A stretch of 64,000 nucleotides of DNA from positions 1-64,000 of the forward strand of contig JANPER010000232.1 of the NCBI GenBank assembly GCA_031423015.1, read 5' to 3'. This document shows, one piece after another, positions 34,856-43,662 of this stretch. The stretch is from DATGPD01 sp031423015. Its GTDB lineage: Bacteria; Planctomycetota; UBA1135; UBA2386. The notes below the pieces were generated by a model that was not told the origin of the DNA, made no database searches, and saw nothing but the letters and a program-made list of their open reading frames with translations. How positions within the stretch are numbered: position 1 is the first letter of the stretch; each line of letters opens with the position of its first letter. The position numbers and the translations under genes were made by a program.

Positions 34856-37800
34856 TCACTTGCCGACCAACACCCAGCCTGCGAAGTCACGAAACGGGGC
34901 GCCCTGTCTTCGCGCCTCCATCCGTGCTTGCCACAGCGCGCGGTGCGGATCGATCGAGGTGCGCCACAGGCGGCGGTAGAAATCGGTCATCAAGTCTCGC
35001 GTGGCGGTATCTCCCACTTTCCACAGCGACGTCAGCACGTGTTTCGCGCCAGCGCCGTGCAGCGCGGCACGTAGCGATGCATAGCCCTGGCCCGCGCGCC
35101 GGACGCCGATCGACGTATCGCACGCCGACAGAACAGCCAGCGCGCAGCCCGAGAGGTCGAGCTGAATCAGTTCCTCGGCGGTGGCGATACCGACCCGAGT
35201 ACCGGTGGCGCCGGCCGGCAGGTTCGCGCCAGCAAGTGCCAGGCCGCAGAGTGCCAGCGGCGATAGGGCCGAAGTACCTCGCGCGGTGGCGAGAGCGCGT
35301 TGCTCGCTTCCACCGCCGATGGACTCGGTGTCCTCCGGGATGAAGAAGCCGTGCGTCGCGACATGCAGATACCGCGCTCTGGGCGCAAGTTCGAACAATG
35401 CGACTTTGGTCGCGCGGTCGTCGGCCCGCACGATCGCCTCGGCACCGGGAGTCGACCCTTCGAACGCTTCGGCCAGCGCCGCCACCTCTGCCCGCGCCCC
35501 GGGCAGCGGCGCATAGCCACCGTCGACTGACTCGCGCGCCAGCTGGTCCGTGGCGGTCGCGGCATAGTCGATGCCGCCGAACGCGACGAGCGCGTGCGTC
35601 TCCTTGGCCGCAATGGGGGACTCGAGCAGATCGAACAAGGAGACGAGCGCACGCAGGTGCATCCTGTCGCCCACGAGGCTTCCCTCGATCGGCAACGCGT
35701 CGAGCGGCACGAGTTGCAGTTCCTCGGCGACGGAGAGGTAGACAGTGTCGACGTCCGGCAGTTGGGCCAGGATCGGGTCGACGACTCTGCTGCGCAGTGC
35801 GATGCCCGCTTCGTCCACGCTCGCTCGGCGGGTGTCAGCACCATCGGCCTGGCGGCCGCGGCTGCTTTCGCCGGCGCCCGCCGCGTTGCGCAGACGTGCC
35901 ACGAGATCGGTCGTGTCCGTCTCGGCTCCAAGCGATACCGTCGTCACCCCGCGGCGGGGATGCAGGATGAACGCAAGCAGGCGGCGCTCGAGCTTGTGTT
36001 CACCAGGCTTATCTACTGTGAACGTCACGTGCAGGTAACCGGCGATACTGACTGCGGCTGAGCGCTCCGGCAGCGCCGCCGCGAGACCCCGCGCCGACAC
36101 CTGTTCGGCACGCAGCCCACCCGCAGCTTCGATCAGACTCGCGAGCCGGCGCTGCAGCCGGTCCTTTTCTCCGACCGCCGCGAGCCGACGGGCGTCGCGC
36201 GCGCGCAGCGAAGCCTCGCGTGCCTCGCCTTCACCGACCACCGCCTCGCGCGCGACGATCATCATCCGATCGACGGCGGCGGTGACTTCGCGCGACAACG
36301 CGTCGGCTTCGGCGCGACTCGCAGCGGGCATACACAGCCGGAGCAACCGCGTCGCTCTCGACTCCACACCGCGCAGGCTCTCGACCAGGAGCAGGGTGTC
36401 TTCGGCGACCGCCCGTTGTGGCGGTAGCGTGCCGCAGCCGGCGGTGAGCGAGCAGAGCGCATCCACTGACGCGCGAGCTTGTGCCGCGGCCGCGGCCAGT
36501 TCGCGCGGCGCGAGCGATGTGCGCGCGACGGCGCTGCGCACGCCCAGCGCGAGTCGGCGCGCACGTGGCAGCGCCGACTCGCTGTCGCCGAGCGCGGCGA
36601 GCGTCCAGAGCAGATCGCGACGAGCCGATGCCAGATCGGGGTGATCGTCCGGAAGCATGCGTTCGCGCGCCCCGACGAGATCCTGCTGCAGCGTCAGCGC
36701 GCCTGCGAGATCGCCCAGCGTCGACTTGGTGGTCGCGAGGTTCTGGCGCACCGTCTGCAGATCTGGGTGGTCGCCGTGAAGTTCGCTGGCGAACTTGGCC
36801 AAGAGCTGCTCTTCGATCTCGAGCGCGGCACCCAGGTCACCCAGTTCGCGCTTGACGATGGAGAGGTTCTGGCGGGCGTGCAGCAAGTGCGGGTTGTCAG
36901 CGGGCAACGTGCGCGCGTAGACTGCGAAGACATTCTCGAAGAGCGCCGCTGCACCGTGCAGGTCGCCGAGTGCGTGCAACGCGGTTGCCAGGTTCTGGCG
37001 CGCCGACTGCAAATCAGGATGGTCCTCGGGCAGGGTGCGCTCACGGGCCGCGAGCACACTCTCGTGCAGGACGAGTGCGCCGTGCAGATCGCCGAGGTCA
37101 TGCTTGATCGCGGCGAGGTTTTGCCGGGCCGCCTGCAAGTCGGGGTGTTCATCTGGCAGGTGCGAACGCACAGCGAGCACCTTCTCGGCCAGCGGCACCG
37201 CGCCGTGCAGGTCGCCGAGCCTCGCTCTGGTGATCGACAGGTTTTGCCGCGCCATCTGCAGGTCGGGATGGTCGTCAGGCAGCGTTCGGGCGCGCGCTTC
37301 CAGGACCTGGTCCTCGAGCGCGAGCGCGCCGCGCAAGTCGCCCATCTCTTTCTTGGTCACCGCGACGTTCTGGCGAGCGAGAACGAGGTGCGGGTGGTCG
37401 GGCGGCAGTGTGCGAGTCCTTACCTCGAGGACTCGCTCCTCGAGCGCGAGCGCGCCGCCGAGGTCACCGAGCTCACGCTTGACGACCGCGAGGTTGCCAC
37501 GCGCCGCCTGCACGTCCAGATGGTCCTCTGGCAAGGCCCGTGCTCGGTACCGCTCGACCTCGCTCCAAGCGTCGTGTGCGGTCTGTGGATCCTGTGCGTA
37601 CCAAGCGGCGCCGCCGAGCGCCAGGAGTGTCTTTTGGACCTTGGGGTCCGCGAGCCACGACCGTAGGTGCGCGTCCACCAAGTGCCAAGCCGATTGCACG
37701 GCGTCCCGCGCCGGCCCTATCGCGGCTTCCTTGACCTTGGTCTGAGCCAATTCCACTTGTTGTTCGACGCGCACGAACACCTGCGTCGCCGCCTCGGTCC

Positions 37801-37903
37801 ACGGCGGCATCGGGTTCGCCTGCGGCTGCAGCGCGCAGGACGGGAGGAACAACAGAAGGCACGCAATGTGGCTGTGCCACATCCAGATCTTGGGCTTCGC
37901 CAT
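34856..37903 (-). CDS. TPR-CHAT caspase-like protease with export signal
   Basis: A 1015-residue protein. Residues 1-23 look like an export signal (IACLLLFLPSC); Cys 23 could be lipidated, although Pro at -2 is unusual in a lipobox. Residues about 125-460 are eight tandem 41-42-residue TPR-type repeats of kinesin-light-chain style (HPDLQ-ARQNLA-K--LGDL-GAL). The C-terminal part (about 690-1015) is a CHAT domain with both catalytic residues: His in YLHVATHGF (about 851) and Cys in VLSACDTS (about 928). CHAT proteases cleave proteins after a signal is sensed, often by the TPR part. No Cas gene or CRISPR array lies nearby. It is divergent from a giant lipoprotein gene. Confidence 0.88.
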   Translation of the reverse strand: MAKPKIWMWHSHIACLLLFLPSCALQPQANPMPPWTEAATQVFVRVEQQVELAQTKVKEAAIGPARDAVQSAWHLVDAHLRSWLADPKVQKTLLALGGAAWYAQDPQTAHDAWSEVERYRARALPEDHLDVQAARGNLAVVKRELGDLGGALALEERVLEVRTRTLPPDHPHLVLARQNVAVTKKEMGDLRGALALEDQVLEARARTLPDDHPDLQMARQNLSITRARLGDLHGAVPLAEKVLAVRSHLPDEHPDLQAARQNLAAIKHDLGDLHGALVLHESVLAARERTLPEDHPDLQSARQNLATALHALGDLHGAAALFENVFAVYARTLPADNPHLLHARQNLSIVKRELGDLGAALEIEEQLLAKFASELHGDHPDLQTVRQNLATTKSTLGDLAGALTLQQDLVGARERMLPDDHPDLASARRDLLWTLAALGDSESALPRARRLALGVRSAVARTSLAPRELAAAAAQARASVDALCSLTAGCGTLPPQRAVAEDTLLLVESLRGVESRATRLLRLCMPAASRAEADALSREVTAAVDRMMIVAREAVVGEGEAREASLRARDARRLAAVGEKDRLQRRLASLIEAAGGLRAEQVSARGLAAALPERSAAVSIAGYLHVTFTVDKPGEHKLERRLLAFILHPRRGVTTVSLGAETDTTDLVARLRNAAGAGESSRGRQADGADTRRASVDEAGIALRSRVVDPILAQLPDVDTVYLSVAEELQLVPLDALPIEGSLVGDRMHLRALVSLFDLLESPIAAKETHALVAFGGIDYAATATDQLARESVDGGYAPLPGARAEVAALAEAFEGSTPGAEAIVRADDRATKVALFELAPRARYLHVATHGFFIPEDTESIGGGSEQRALATARGTSALSPLALCGLALAGANLPAGATGTRVGIATAEELIQLDLSGCALAVLSACDTSIGVRRAGQGYASLRAALHGAGAKHVLTSLWKVGDTATRDLMTDFYRRLWRTSIDPHRALWQARMEARRQGAPFRDFAGWVLVGK

Positions 37904-38329
37904 GGGGGCATGTTGGCATTGCTTGGTGCGCCCGACAAGGTGAAGCAGTTGGTAGCGGCGGCGGCCGGCAGCCGCAGCTTCCTCTGTACCGAGTCCTCGC
38001 CGAACACCTCGCCACCCTCCTGTTGCGGCACAAGGCCGCGATGAGGGTCAGAGCAACACCGCGAGTTCGCCTGCGACCCAAGCGGTCCTAACCCAACCAC
38101 GTCGAGTCACGTCGGGGGCGCTACCAGCGACGGCCACCCCTCGGCTTGCGCTGCACACCCATCCAATCATCCGGAGGGCCGGGTTGCCGTGCCCGCCCAC
38201 GGCGGTAGCATTCGCGTTCGCGTGACGACACGTCACGTCCAACCGCGCTGACGCAATCAGCGCGGCGCATGGGCGGGGCGGGGCGTGGCCTCATCTCCGA
38301 ACTGCCCCCGTCGGGTGGCCGTCAACATC
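37904..38329. other. Divergent intergenic region between CHAT and lipoprotein genes
   Basis: 426 bp without a convincing gene. It must hold both promoters. The half nearest the lipoprotein gene carries two perfect inverted repeats (38221-38237 and 38243-38265); the half nearest the CHAT gene shows nothing recognisable. Confidence 0.5.
38221..38265. promoter_or_regulatory. Two adjacent perfect inverted repeats
   Basis: CGTGACG-ACA-CGTCACG lies at 38221-38237. A 9-bp stem (CCGCGCTGA / TCAGCGCGG) with a 5-base loop lies at 38243-38265. Both sit 65-110 bp before the lipoprotein start. The first looks like a dimeric-regulator operator; the second could be an operator or a 5' leader hairpin. Confidence 0.45.
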
Positions 38330-41300
38330 ATGCGAACTCTGCCCCGTTCGTTCGTATCCGTTTGTCATGGTCATTCTTGGGGGGCAAGCGTCGCGCTCGG
38401 CGCGTTGGCGCTGGCGACGGGAGCCTGCAGCAAGGGCGGCGCGCCGGCAACAGGTGTCCAGGCCGGCAGCTTGGCGTTGGTTTCCGTCGAGAGTGGTGCG
38501 TTGGTCGACGTGTACGGCCTGCGGCGCACATCGATTGGTTCAGTCACGAGTTCGCTCTATCAGCGCGACGTCTTGATTGGTGCTGACATCGTCGATGAAC
38601 GCAGCAGCCGCACTGGCCTGCGGCGCGACAACGAGATCACCTACGACTTCCTGTCGTCGAACCCGGACAACCTGCAGCCGCGACTCTTGATCACACGCAC
38701 GATCGGCTCGGCCGAGTTCGCCGCGGCTTTCGCGGCGCTCGACGACAACGTGCGGCGGGTGACGCCAGGGCAGTTCGGCCAGGACACGGGCGTGACCCCG
38801 TTCTCGGTGGTGCCGCGCAACGCCGCGCTGCGGGTCACCTTCTCGCGCGACCTCGGGCTGGACGCGTCGTTCTTCTACGTCACCGCCGACGCGACGATCG
38901 TGGGCGTAAAGAACACCGAGGCGGTGCAGTTGCTGCGGATCGTCGGCGATCCTAACGACGGCGAATTGCGGGGAGACTTCCAGGTGCTGCCGGCGCGGCT
39001 GATCCCGCGCGGCAACGCGATCATCGTCGATCCTGTGTTGCTTGGCAGTGAAGGCGTGCAGCTCCAGGTGCGCAATCAGGCGGCTGGCTTACCCGAGGCC
39101 GCCGACCAAGTCGGCGCCAACCTCCGTCTGGCGATCGCGATCGAGGGGCTGCTCGCGATTCCAGGCATGCGGCGCGACCACGAGGCCGAGTTGATCGGTC
39201 GCAACAACGGTGGCCAAGCCAGCATCATCCGCGACTTCCGGTCGGGCCACCGCGCGGACGACACGCCGCAGATCAAGCGCGGCTTCCGGCGCGACCCGCT
39301 GCCCTTGCACATCGTCGGCGAGTTGCTGTTGTACCTCGAACGAGTCGAGGAGGTCGATGAGTTCACGCAGCTCGTCACGCTGTACAAGGAAGGCATCCGC
39401 CACCGCATCGACGCCGGCGATTCGTTGCGCATCGTGGCGCTGGACGGCGCCGCAACCGTCCTCGCGATCACCGAGATCGTCGCCGATCCTGGGGACAGCA
39501 AGGACGAGGCGCACACCAGGGTGCTGGTGCGGCGCGAGGAAGCCCTGGCCACCGCCGATCCGCGGTCCATCCCCGGCTACCCGGCCGACCGCGCGGCGCG
39601 CGAGCCCTGGCTGATCCAGAACGCGCCACGGGCCGTTCTCTTGGCCCAGTTCGAGTCGGGCGATGGGCAAGCCACGAGCGACGACCCGCAGCACTTCGTG
39701 CGCTTCTCGCCCCAACCGATCCCGGACGAGAATGGTCGAGTCGTGGCCAACCGCAACGTCTCGCCGTTCGCTGCCGCGCTGGTGCGATTCAGCAAGCCGG
39801 TCGACCTGACGTCCGTGCGCGCACAAGACAGCTTGTTCTTCGCCAGCAAACCCATGCTTGGGCTGTCAGGCGCAGCGGCGATTGCCGACTTCCTCGCCCA
39901 GACGAACATGGAGCCGCAGTCGTTCGTGCGGGACAAGTTCTTGACGCCGCACCTGATCGTGGGCGCGCGCTTCGACGAGGATGGCTCGCAGACCACGATC
40001 CGGCTGCAACCGCCGCTCGGCTTCTACCTGGACGACGTGACGAGGCAGCCGCAGAACGCAGCGTTCCGCACGTGCTTCTTGCACATCCTCGGCGGCCCTG
40101 ATGGCATCAAGGATCTGCCGGGTAACGAACTCGACTTCTTGCCGGCCGCCGGTCGAGTGCAGGACGCGATGACCATCGACTTCTCGCTGGACGCCCGCGA
40201 GGTCGGCGGGCGGCCGTTGTTCGCGAACAACCGCGTGATCAATGTGGCGCGCCGATTCGCGGCGATCGACGAGGACGAGAATCCTTCGTACTTCATTGCC
40301 GACGAGATCCGCCAGGTCGGCGGCGCGGTGAACGAGAAGTCGTACCCGCTCGAGGATCTGTTCGGTGCGGTCAGCCATGTCGGTGGCCGCCTGGCGGCGC
40401 GACCGACGACGCGCGTCGCGAAAGTCGCCGACGACCTCAACCAGCAGCCGCCGCCGCCGCAGAACTCGGATCTCCGCTTCTGTCCCGAGTCTCCGGCGCA
40501 AGTCGCGTCGGCAGCGGCGTCGGTGCGGTACGGCCAACCGCTGCAAAACCCACTGAACCCCTACGGCTGCCGGCTGATGACGCTGTGGCGCGAGATCGAC
40601 ATGAGCTTGTCGCGGGTCGATCCGTACGACTTCAACCTCGATGTGGAGGAGATGCACTGGGCGCCGCACTCCGCCCGTCCGATCACCTTCGACGAGTTCG
40701 ACCGCATGAGCCTGTTCCTGGGCCACTCAGAGTCGCGCGCCGAGAACTGTGTCGGAGCGACCAGCGCGCTGCCCACGCTGGGTGCCTCGGGCCTGCAGGA
40801 CACCTTCGCCAACAACTACGTGCGCGACCTCGACCTGCGCGGCGTCCCCGAGCCGAACGGGCCGCGCAATCCGGCGCCGCACGCGGGCTACGTCGACCGT
40901 TACGTGGTGATCGACGCGACGTTGGCTTTCACCGAGCCGAACAACATCAACCGATTCATGCCACTGCCGCCCTTGCAGAAGCCGTACTTCGTCTGGCGCG
41001 ACGAGACCGTCGCGGCCCAGGGCGGAGACAGCCGAGCCAGCGGGGACGTCAATGTGTCGACGCGCACCTTCGAGCCCTACATCATCTCGCCATGGCTCAT
41101 GGGTGGTGGCCGCTACGTCACCCGCACCAACCAAGGCCTTTCGTTGAACGTCGGGCGGTGGATCACCGGGCGGAACTACAACATCCGCGCGCGTACCCCG
41201 GAGACGTTCACCCAGGGGCTGGCGGGCAGCATCGCGCTGCCTCTCCTCGGCGATTTCCAGATGCACCCGGACGAAGTGGCCTTCCCAGCCGGCCGTGGCT

Positions 41301-42160
41301 ACATCGCGTCCGGCGCCAATGGTTGGCAGATCGCGCTCGCCGTGCAGTCCTCCGCGTTGCCAAACTTCCGCGTCTATTCGGGGGGCGGCGTGGTCAACGG
41401 GCGACCGCGGTACGTGGCGTCCGGCTCGCCGGAGTGGAGCCGTGCGAGCGGCGGCCTCAACCCGCTCAACGGCTCGGCGACGCCGTTTGGCGACAACTCG
41501 TTCTACTGGACCCAGCTCGATTTCCTGAAGCGACAGACCGTGGTCACCGCCGGCTTCGTCGACGTCCTGAACCCGCACCGCATCGACCCGGCGTTCCTGC
41601 AGAACACCGACCCGCGCCTGGGGCCGTACTTCCCCGCGGGCGCGGCGGCCGTGCTGCCGTCGAGCGTGGCGCCGCTCTACACGACCCTGTTCGAGCCGCC
41701 GCTGGACTCGCTCCCGGGTGGGACCGAGATCGTCGCGCAGTATCGCGGGGCGAGCATCGTCGATCCGCGGCCGTGGATCGCAACGGACTGCACGTTCCCC
41801 TATTGGACGCCGCGCAACCAGGTCCGGCCCGACCACATCAACTTCCCGTTGGATCCACGCAAGGCGGGCGACGCCGCGATCCGCAAGTACAGCGATCAGT
41901 TCAACGCGCGCAATCAGCCGCGCAACCACTGGGTCTACCCATACAACCTGCACGTCACCGACTGGGTCGACGACCTGAACACGCTCACGCAGGCGACGTT
42001 CCTGGCGCAGTACGCGGGCCCGGTCGACTCCTTCCGACCCAACGAAGTGCGCTACTTCGACTGGCGCTTCCTCATGCGGAACGCCGTCGAGGCGACGCCA
42101 CCGGTGACGCCGGAGCTGGAGTCGTTCGCGGTGATCTATCGGTTGGAAGACAACCGCTAA
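38330..42160 (+). CDS. Giant lipoprotein of unknown function with Ig-like segments
   Basis: Starting at the ATG at 38330 gives 1276 residues with a lipoprotein signal (lipobox TGAC, Cys 33), so the start 45 bases earlier is rejected. Two segments resemble bacterial Ig-like domains of the Big_5 type (NAALRVTFSRDLGLDASFF near 165; FAAALVRFSKPVDLTSV near 490). The rest, over 700 residues, is unassigned and rich in Asn, Pro and aromatic residues, as in planctomycetal cell-surface proteins. There is no enzyme motif. It is divergent from the TPR-CHAT gene; a strong hairpin ends the unit. Confidence 0.75.
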   Translation: MRTLPRSFVSVCHGHSWGASVALGALALATGACSKGGAPATGVQAGSLALVSVESGALVDVYGLRRTSIGSVTSSLYQRDVLIGADIVDERSSRTGLRRDNEITYDFLSSNPDNLQPRLLITRTIGSAEFAAAFAALDDNVRRVTPGQFGQDTGVTPFSVVPRNAALRVTFSRDLGLDASFFYVTADATIVGVKNTEAVQLLRIVGDPNDGELRGDFQVLPARLIPRGNAIIVDPVLLGSEGVQLQVRNQAAGLPEAADQVGANLRLAIAIEGLLAIPGMRRDHEAELIGRNNGGQASIIRDFRSGHRADDTPQIKRGFRRDPLPLHIVGELLLYLERVEEVDEFTQLVTLYKEGIRHRIDAGDSLRIVALDGAATVLAITEIVADPGDSKDEAHTRVLVRREEALATADPRSIPGYPADRAAREPWLIQNAPRAVLLAQFESGDGQATSDDPQHFVRFSPQPIPDENGRVVANRNVSPFAAALVRFSKPVDLTSVRAQDSLFFASKPMLGLSGAAAIADFLAQTNMEPQSFVRDKFLTPHLIVGARFDEDGSQTTIRLQPPLGFYLDDVTRQPQNAAFRTCFLHILGGPDGIKDLPGNELDFLPAAGRVQDAMTIDFSLDAREVGGRPLFANNRVINVARRFAAIDEDENPSYFIADEIRQVGGAVNEKSYPLEDLFGAVSHVGGRLAARPTTRVAKVADDLNQQPPPPQNSDLRFCPESPAQVASAAASVRYGQPLQNPLNPYGCRLMTLWREIDMSLSRVDPYDFNLDVEEMHWAPHSARPITFDEFDRMSLFLGHSESRAENCVGATSALPTLGASGLQDTFANNYVRDLDLRGVPEPNGPRNPAPHAGYVDRYVVIDATLAFTEPNNINRFMPLPPLQKPYFVWRDETVAAQGGDSRASGDVNVSTRTFEPYIISPWLMGGGRYVTRTNQGLSLNVGRWITGRNYNIRARTPETFTQGLAGSIALPLLGDFQMHPDEVAFPAGRGYIASGANGWQIALAVQSSALPNFRVYSGGGVVNGRPRYVASGSPEWSRASGGLNPLNGSATPFGDNSFYWTQLDFLKRQTVVTAGFVDVLNPHRIDPAFLQNTDPRLGPYFPAGAAAVLPSSVAPLYTTLFEPPLDSLPGGTEIVAQYRGASIVDPRPWIATDCTFPYWTPRNQVRPDHINFPLDPRKAGDAAIRKYSDQFNARNQPRNHWVYPYNLHVTDWVDDLNTLTQATFLAQYAGPVDSFRPNEVRYFDWRFLMRNAVEATPPVTPELESFAVIYRLEDNR

Positions 42161-42161
42161 G

Positions 42162-42212
42162 TTCCACAGCCGAAGCATCTTCGCGAAGCGCGAAGATGTT
42201 TCGGCTGTGGAA
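42162..42212. terminator. 24-bp-stem hairpin after the giant lipoprotein gene
   Basis: Arms 42162-42185 and 42189-42212 pair over 24 positions with one G-T wobble and a 3-base loop. The hairpin begins two bases after the lipoprotein stop codon. No T-run follows, so it may act as a bidirectional or Rho-assisted terminator, or protect the mRNA 3' end. Confidence 0.7.
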
Positions 42213-42219
42213 AGTCATG

Positions 42220-42244
42220 AGCCGTAAGTCATTAGCCGTAAGTC
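42220..42244 (+). repeat. 11-bp tandem direct repeat
   Basis: AGCCGTAAGTC occurs at 42220-42230 and again at 42234-42244, spaced by ATT, just after the hairpin. The remaining sequence to 42489 shows no gene I can support. Confidence 0.6.
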
Positions 42245-42489
42245 CAGAACGCGGACAGGCGGCGGCGATGAAGGCGGTCAGACAGCGGTCTCAAACTTAG
42301 GGCTTCTATGACTCGCGGCCGAGCCGCCCGTTGGCCGCCTTCGAGTCTCGTCGGTTGCGGCTCTGCGGCGCTAAGGGTCTTCTCCGGTAGAGACCGCGCA
42401 CCGCAGTCGTATTCCTCGGCCTTCGCAGCCCCTCGAACTCGCGATCGGATGCGCGGCGCATGGTCGGCGGCGTGCTATCTTCTCGCGTG

Positions 42490-42792
42490 GTGACTTCCAC
42501 TCCCGAGCAACGCCTAGCCCGTCTCATCCGCAACGCGCGGCGCGGTTGGCAGCTTGCCGCGCATGATCCGCAGGTGCGTGAGCGCGCGCGGCAGTGGCTG
42601 GCAGCACACCCCTCGACGATGCCCGAGGTCGACGCGATGTGGACCGAGTGCCTAAGCGGCACGGGCGCTCTACACGATTGGTTGAACTCTGCCGCGCCTG
42701 CCACTGACTGGCCCCACTCGCTCCCGCTGCACTCGCTGCTCGCTGGCCACCCCTTTCCTGACCAGCCGCAATGGGTGGAAGTTCCGAGGTAG
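42490..42792 (+). CDS. Hypothetical protein, first gene of an overlapping pair
   Basis: A 100-residue frame from a GTG at 42490 (or the adjacent GTG at 42487). The N-terminal half is helical and basic (TPEQRLARLIRNARRGWQLA, then RERARQWLAAHPS); the second half is rich in Trp, Pro and His. A -10-like TATCTT lies at 42475-42480, so a leaderless mRNA is possible. It overlaps the next small gene by 22 bp. No family is recognised. Confidence 0.45.
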   Translation: MTSTPEQRLARLIRNARRGWQLAAHDPQVRERARQWLAAHPSTMPEVDAMWTECLSGTGALHDWLNSAAPATDWPHSLPLHSLLAGHPFPDQPQWVEVPR

Positions 42793-42923
42793 CGCGCGTC
42801 GTGTCCGACGCCGCACGCCTGGTGCGGCAAAGGCGCGGCGAGATCCGCGCTGCGGATCGCTCTATGCGCTTCGAACACGGGCTGGCCGAACTCCGGGCTC
42901 TGCTTGCCCGTGCGAGTTCCTAG
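42771..42923 (+). CDS. Hypothetical small protein, second gene of an overlapping pair
   Basis: A 50-residue frame (MGGSSEVARVV..., then an Arg-rich helix with RQRRGEIRAADRSMRFEHGLA and a short Leu/Ala tail). It begins inside the end of the preceding small gene, in another frame. The amphipathic character and overlap recall toxin-antitoxin pairs, but no family match is visible. Confidence 0.4.
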   Translation: MGGSSEVARVVSDAARLVRQRRGEIRAADRSMRFEHGLAELRALLARASS

Positions 42924-43008
42924 CACGGTCGGCACCCGGCGCGACCAAGCGTGCACGCAACACCGCGAGCCATCGTCCCGCCGTGGATAGCATGCCGCCC
43001 TCGCCCGC

Positions 43009-43662
43009 ATGTCGCACTCACCCGCCGATCATCCGTTCGCGCCCGCCGACAATCCGCTGCGCGACGATCGCTCCGAGACCTGGGATCGCTTGATCGAGGC
43101 GGTGCATCCGGCGTCGCTGTTGATCCTCATCGACGGCCAGATCGGCCCCCGCCTGCGTACCGAAGTTTCGCCCGAAGACATCCTGCAGGAAGCGCTGTTG
43201 TGCGCCTGGCGTGATCGCAAGCAGGTGCCGTGGACCGGCGTCGCTGCGTTCCGCCGCTGGCTGATCAGCTTGGTGCAGCGGCGGATTCGCGACCTGGTGG
43301 ACACCGTGCGCGCCAAGAAGCGCGGCGGCGACGTGCGCACCGTGCACCTGTCGGCGCTGCACAGCAACGACGCGTCGTCGTCGGCCGCCGTGTTCGCCGG
43401 GCCGGTCGACTACACCACCCCGGGCCGCGTCGCGCGTCTGCGCGAGCAGGCCGCGGCAATGCAACAGGCGCTCGAAGCGTTGCCCGACGAACTGCGCGAC
43501 GTGCTGGTGCTGCGCTTGTTCGAAGACCAAGAGATCCTCGTCATCGCCAGCAAGCTCGGCCTCGGGGAATCGGCGGTGCGCCACCGCTTCCGCAAGGCCG
43601 CGGGGATCTACTACGCGCGCTTGCAAGAACTGCTGTCGGGCACGCCTGAGCCGGTCGCATGA
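43009..43662 (+). CDS. ECF-type sigma factor linked to a Ser/Thr kinase
   Basis: A 217-residue sigma factor. Region 2 is seen in VSPEDILQEALLCAWRDR and FRRWLISLVQRRIRDLVD; region 4 in LPDELRDVLVLRLFEDQ and IASKLGLGESAVRHRFRKA. The gene stops in an ATGA overlap with a kinase gene. In planctomycetes such sigma factors pair with membrane kinases rather than classical anti-sigma factors, and phosphorylation may control them (family knowledge). It is preceded by a -10-like TAGCAT. Confidence 0.85.
   Translation: MSHSPADHPFAPADNPLRDDRSETWDRLIEAVHPASLLILIDGQIGPRLRTEVSPEDILQEALLCAWRDRKQVPWTGVAAFRRWLISLVQRRIRDLVDTVRAKKRGGDVRTVHLSALHSNDASSSAAVFAGPVDYTTPGRVARLREQAAAMQQALEALPDELRDVLVLRLFEDQEILVIASKLGLGESAVRHRFRKAAGIYYARLQELLSGTPEPVA

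Noticed and set aside
34856..37903. TPR-CHAT gene as part of a type III-E CRISPR system
   Set aside because: No Cas7-11-like gene, other cas gene or repeat array is present in the window, and the protein has an export signal.
40585..42300. 571-codon plus-strand frame
   Set aside because: Out-of-frame shadow of the giant lipoprotein, Arg/Pro-rich, and it runs through the hairpin after that gene.
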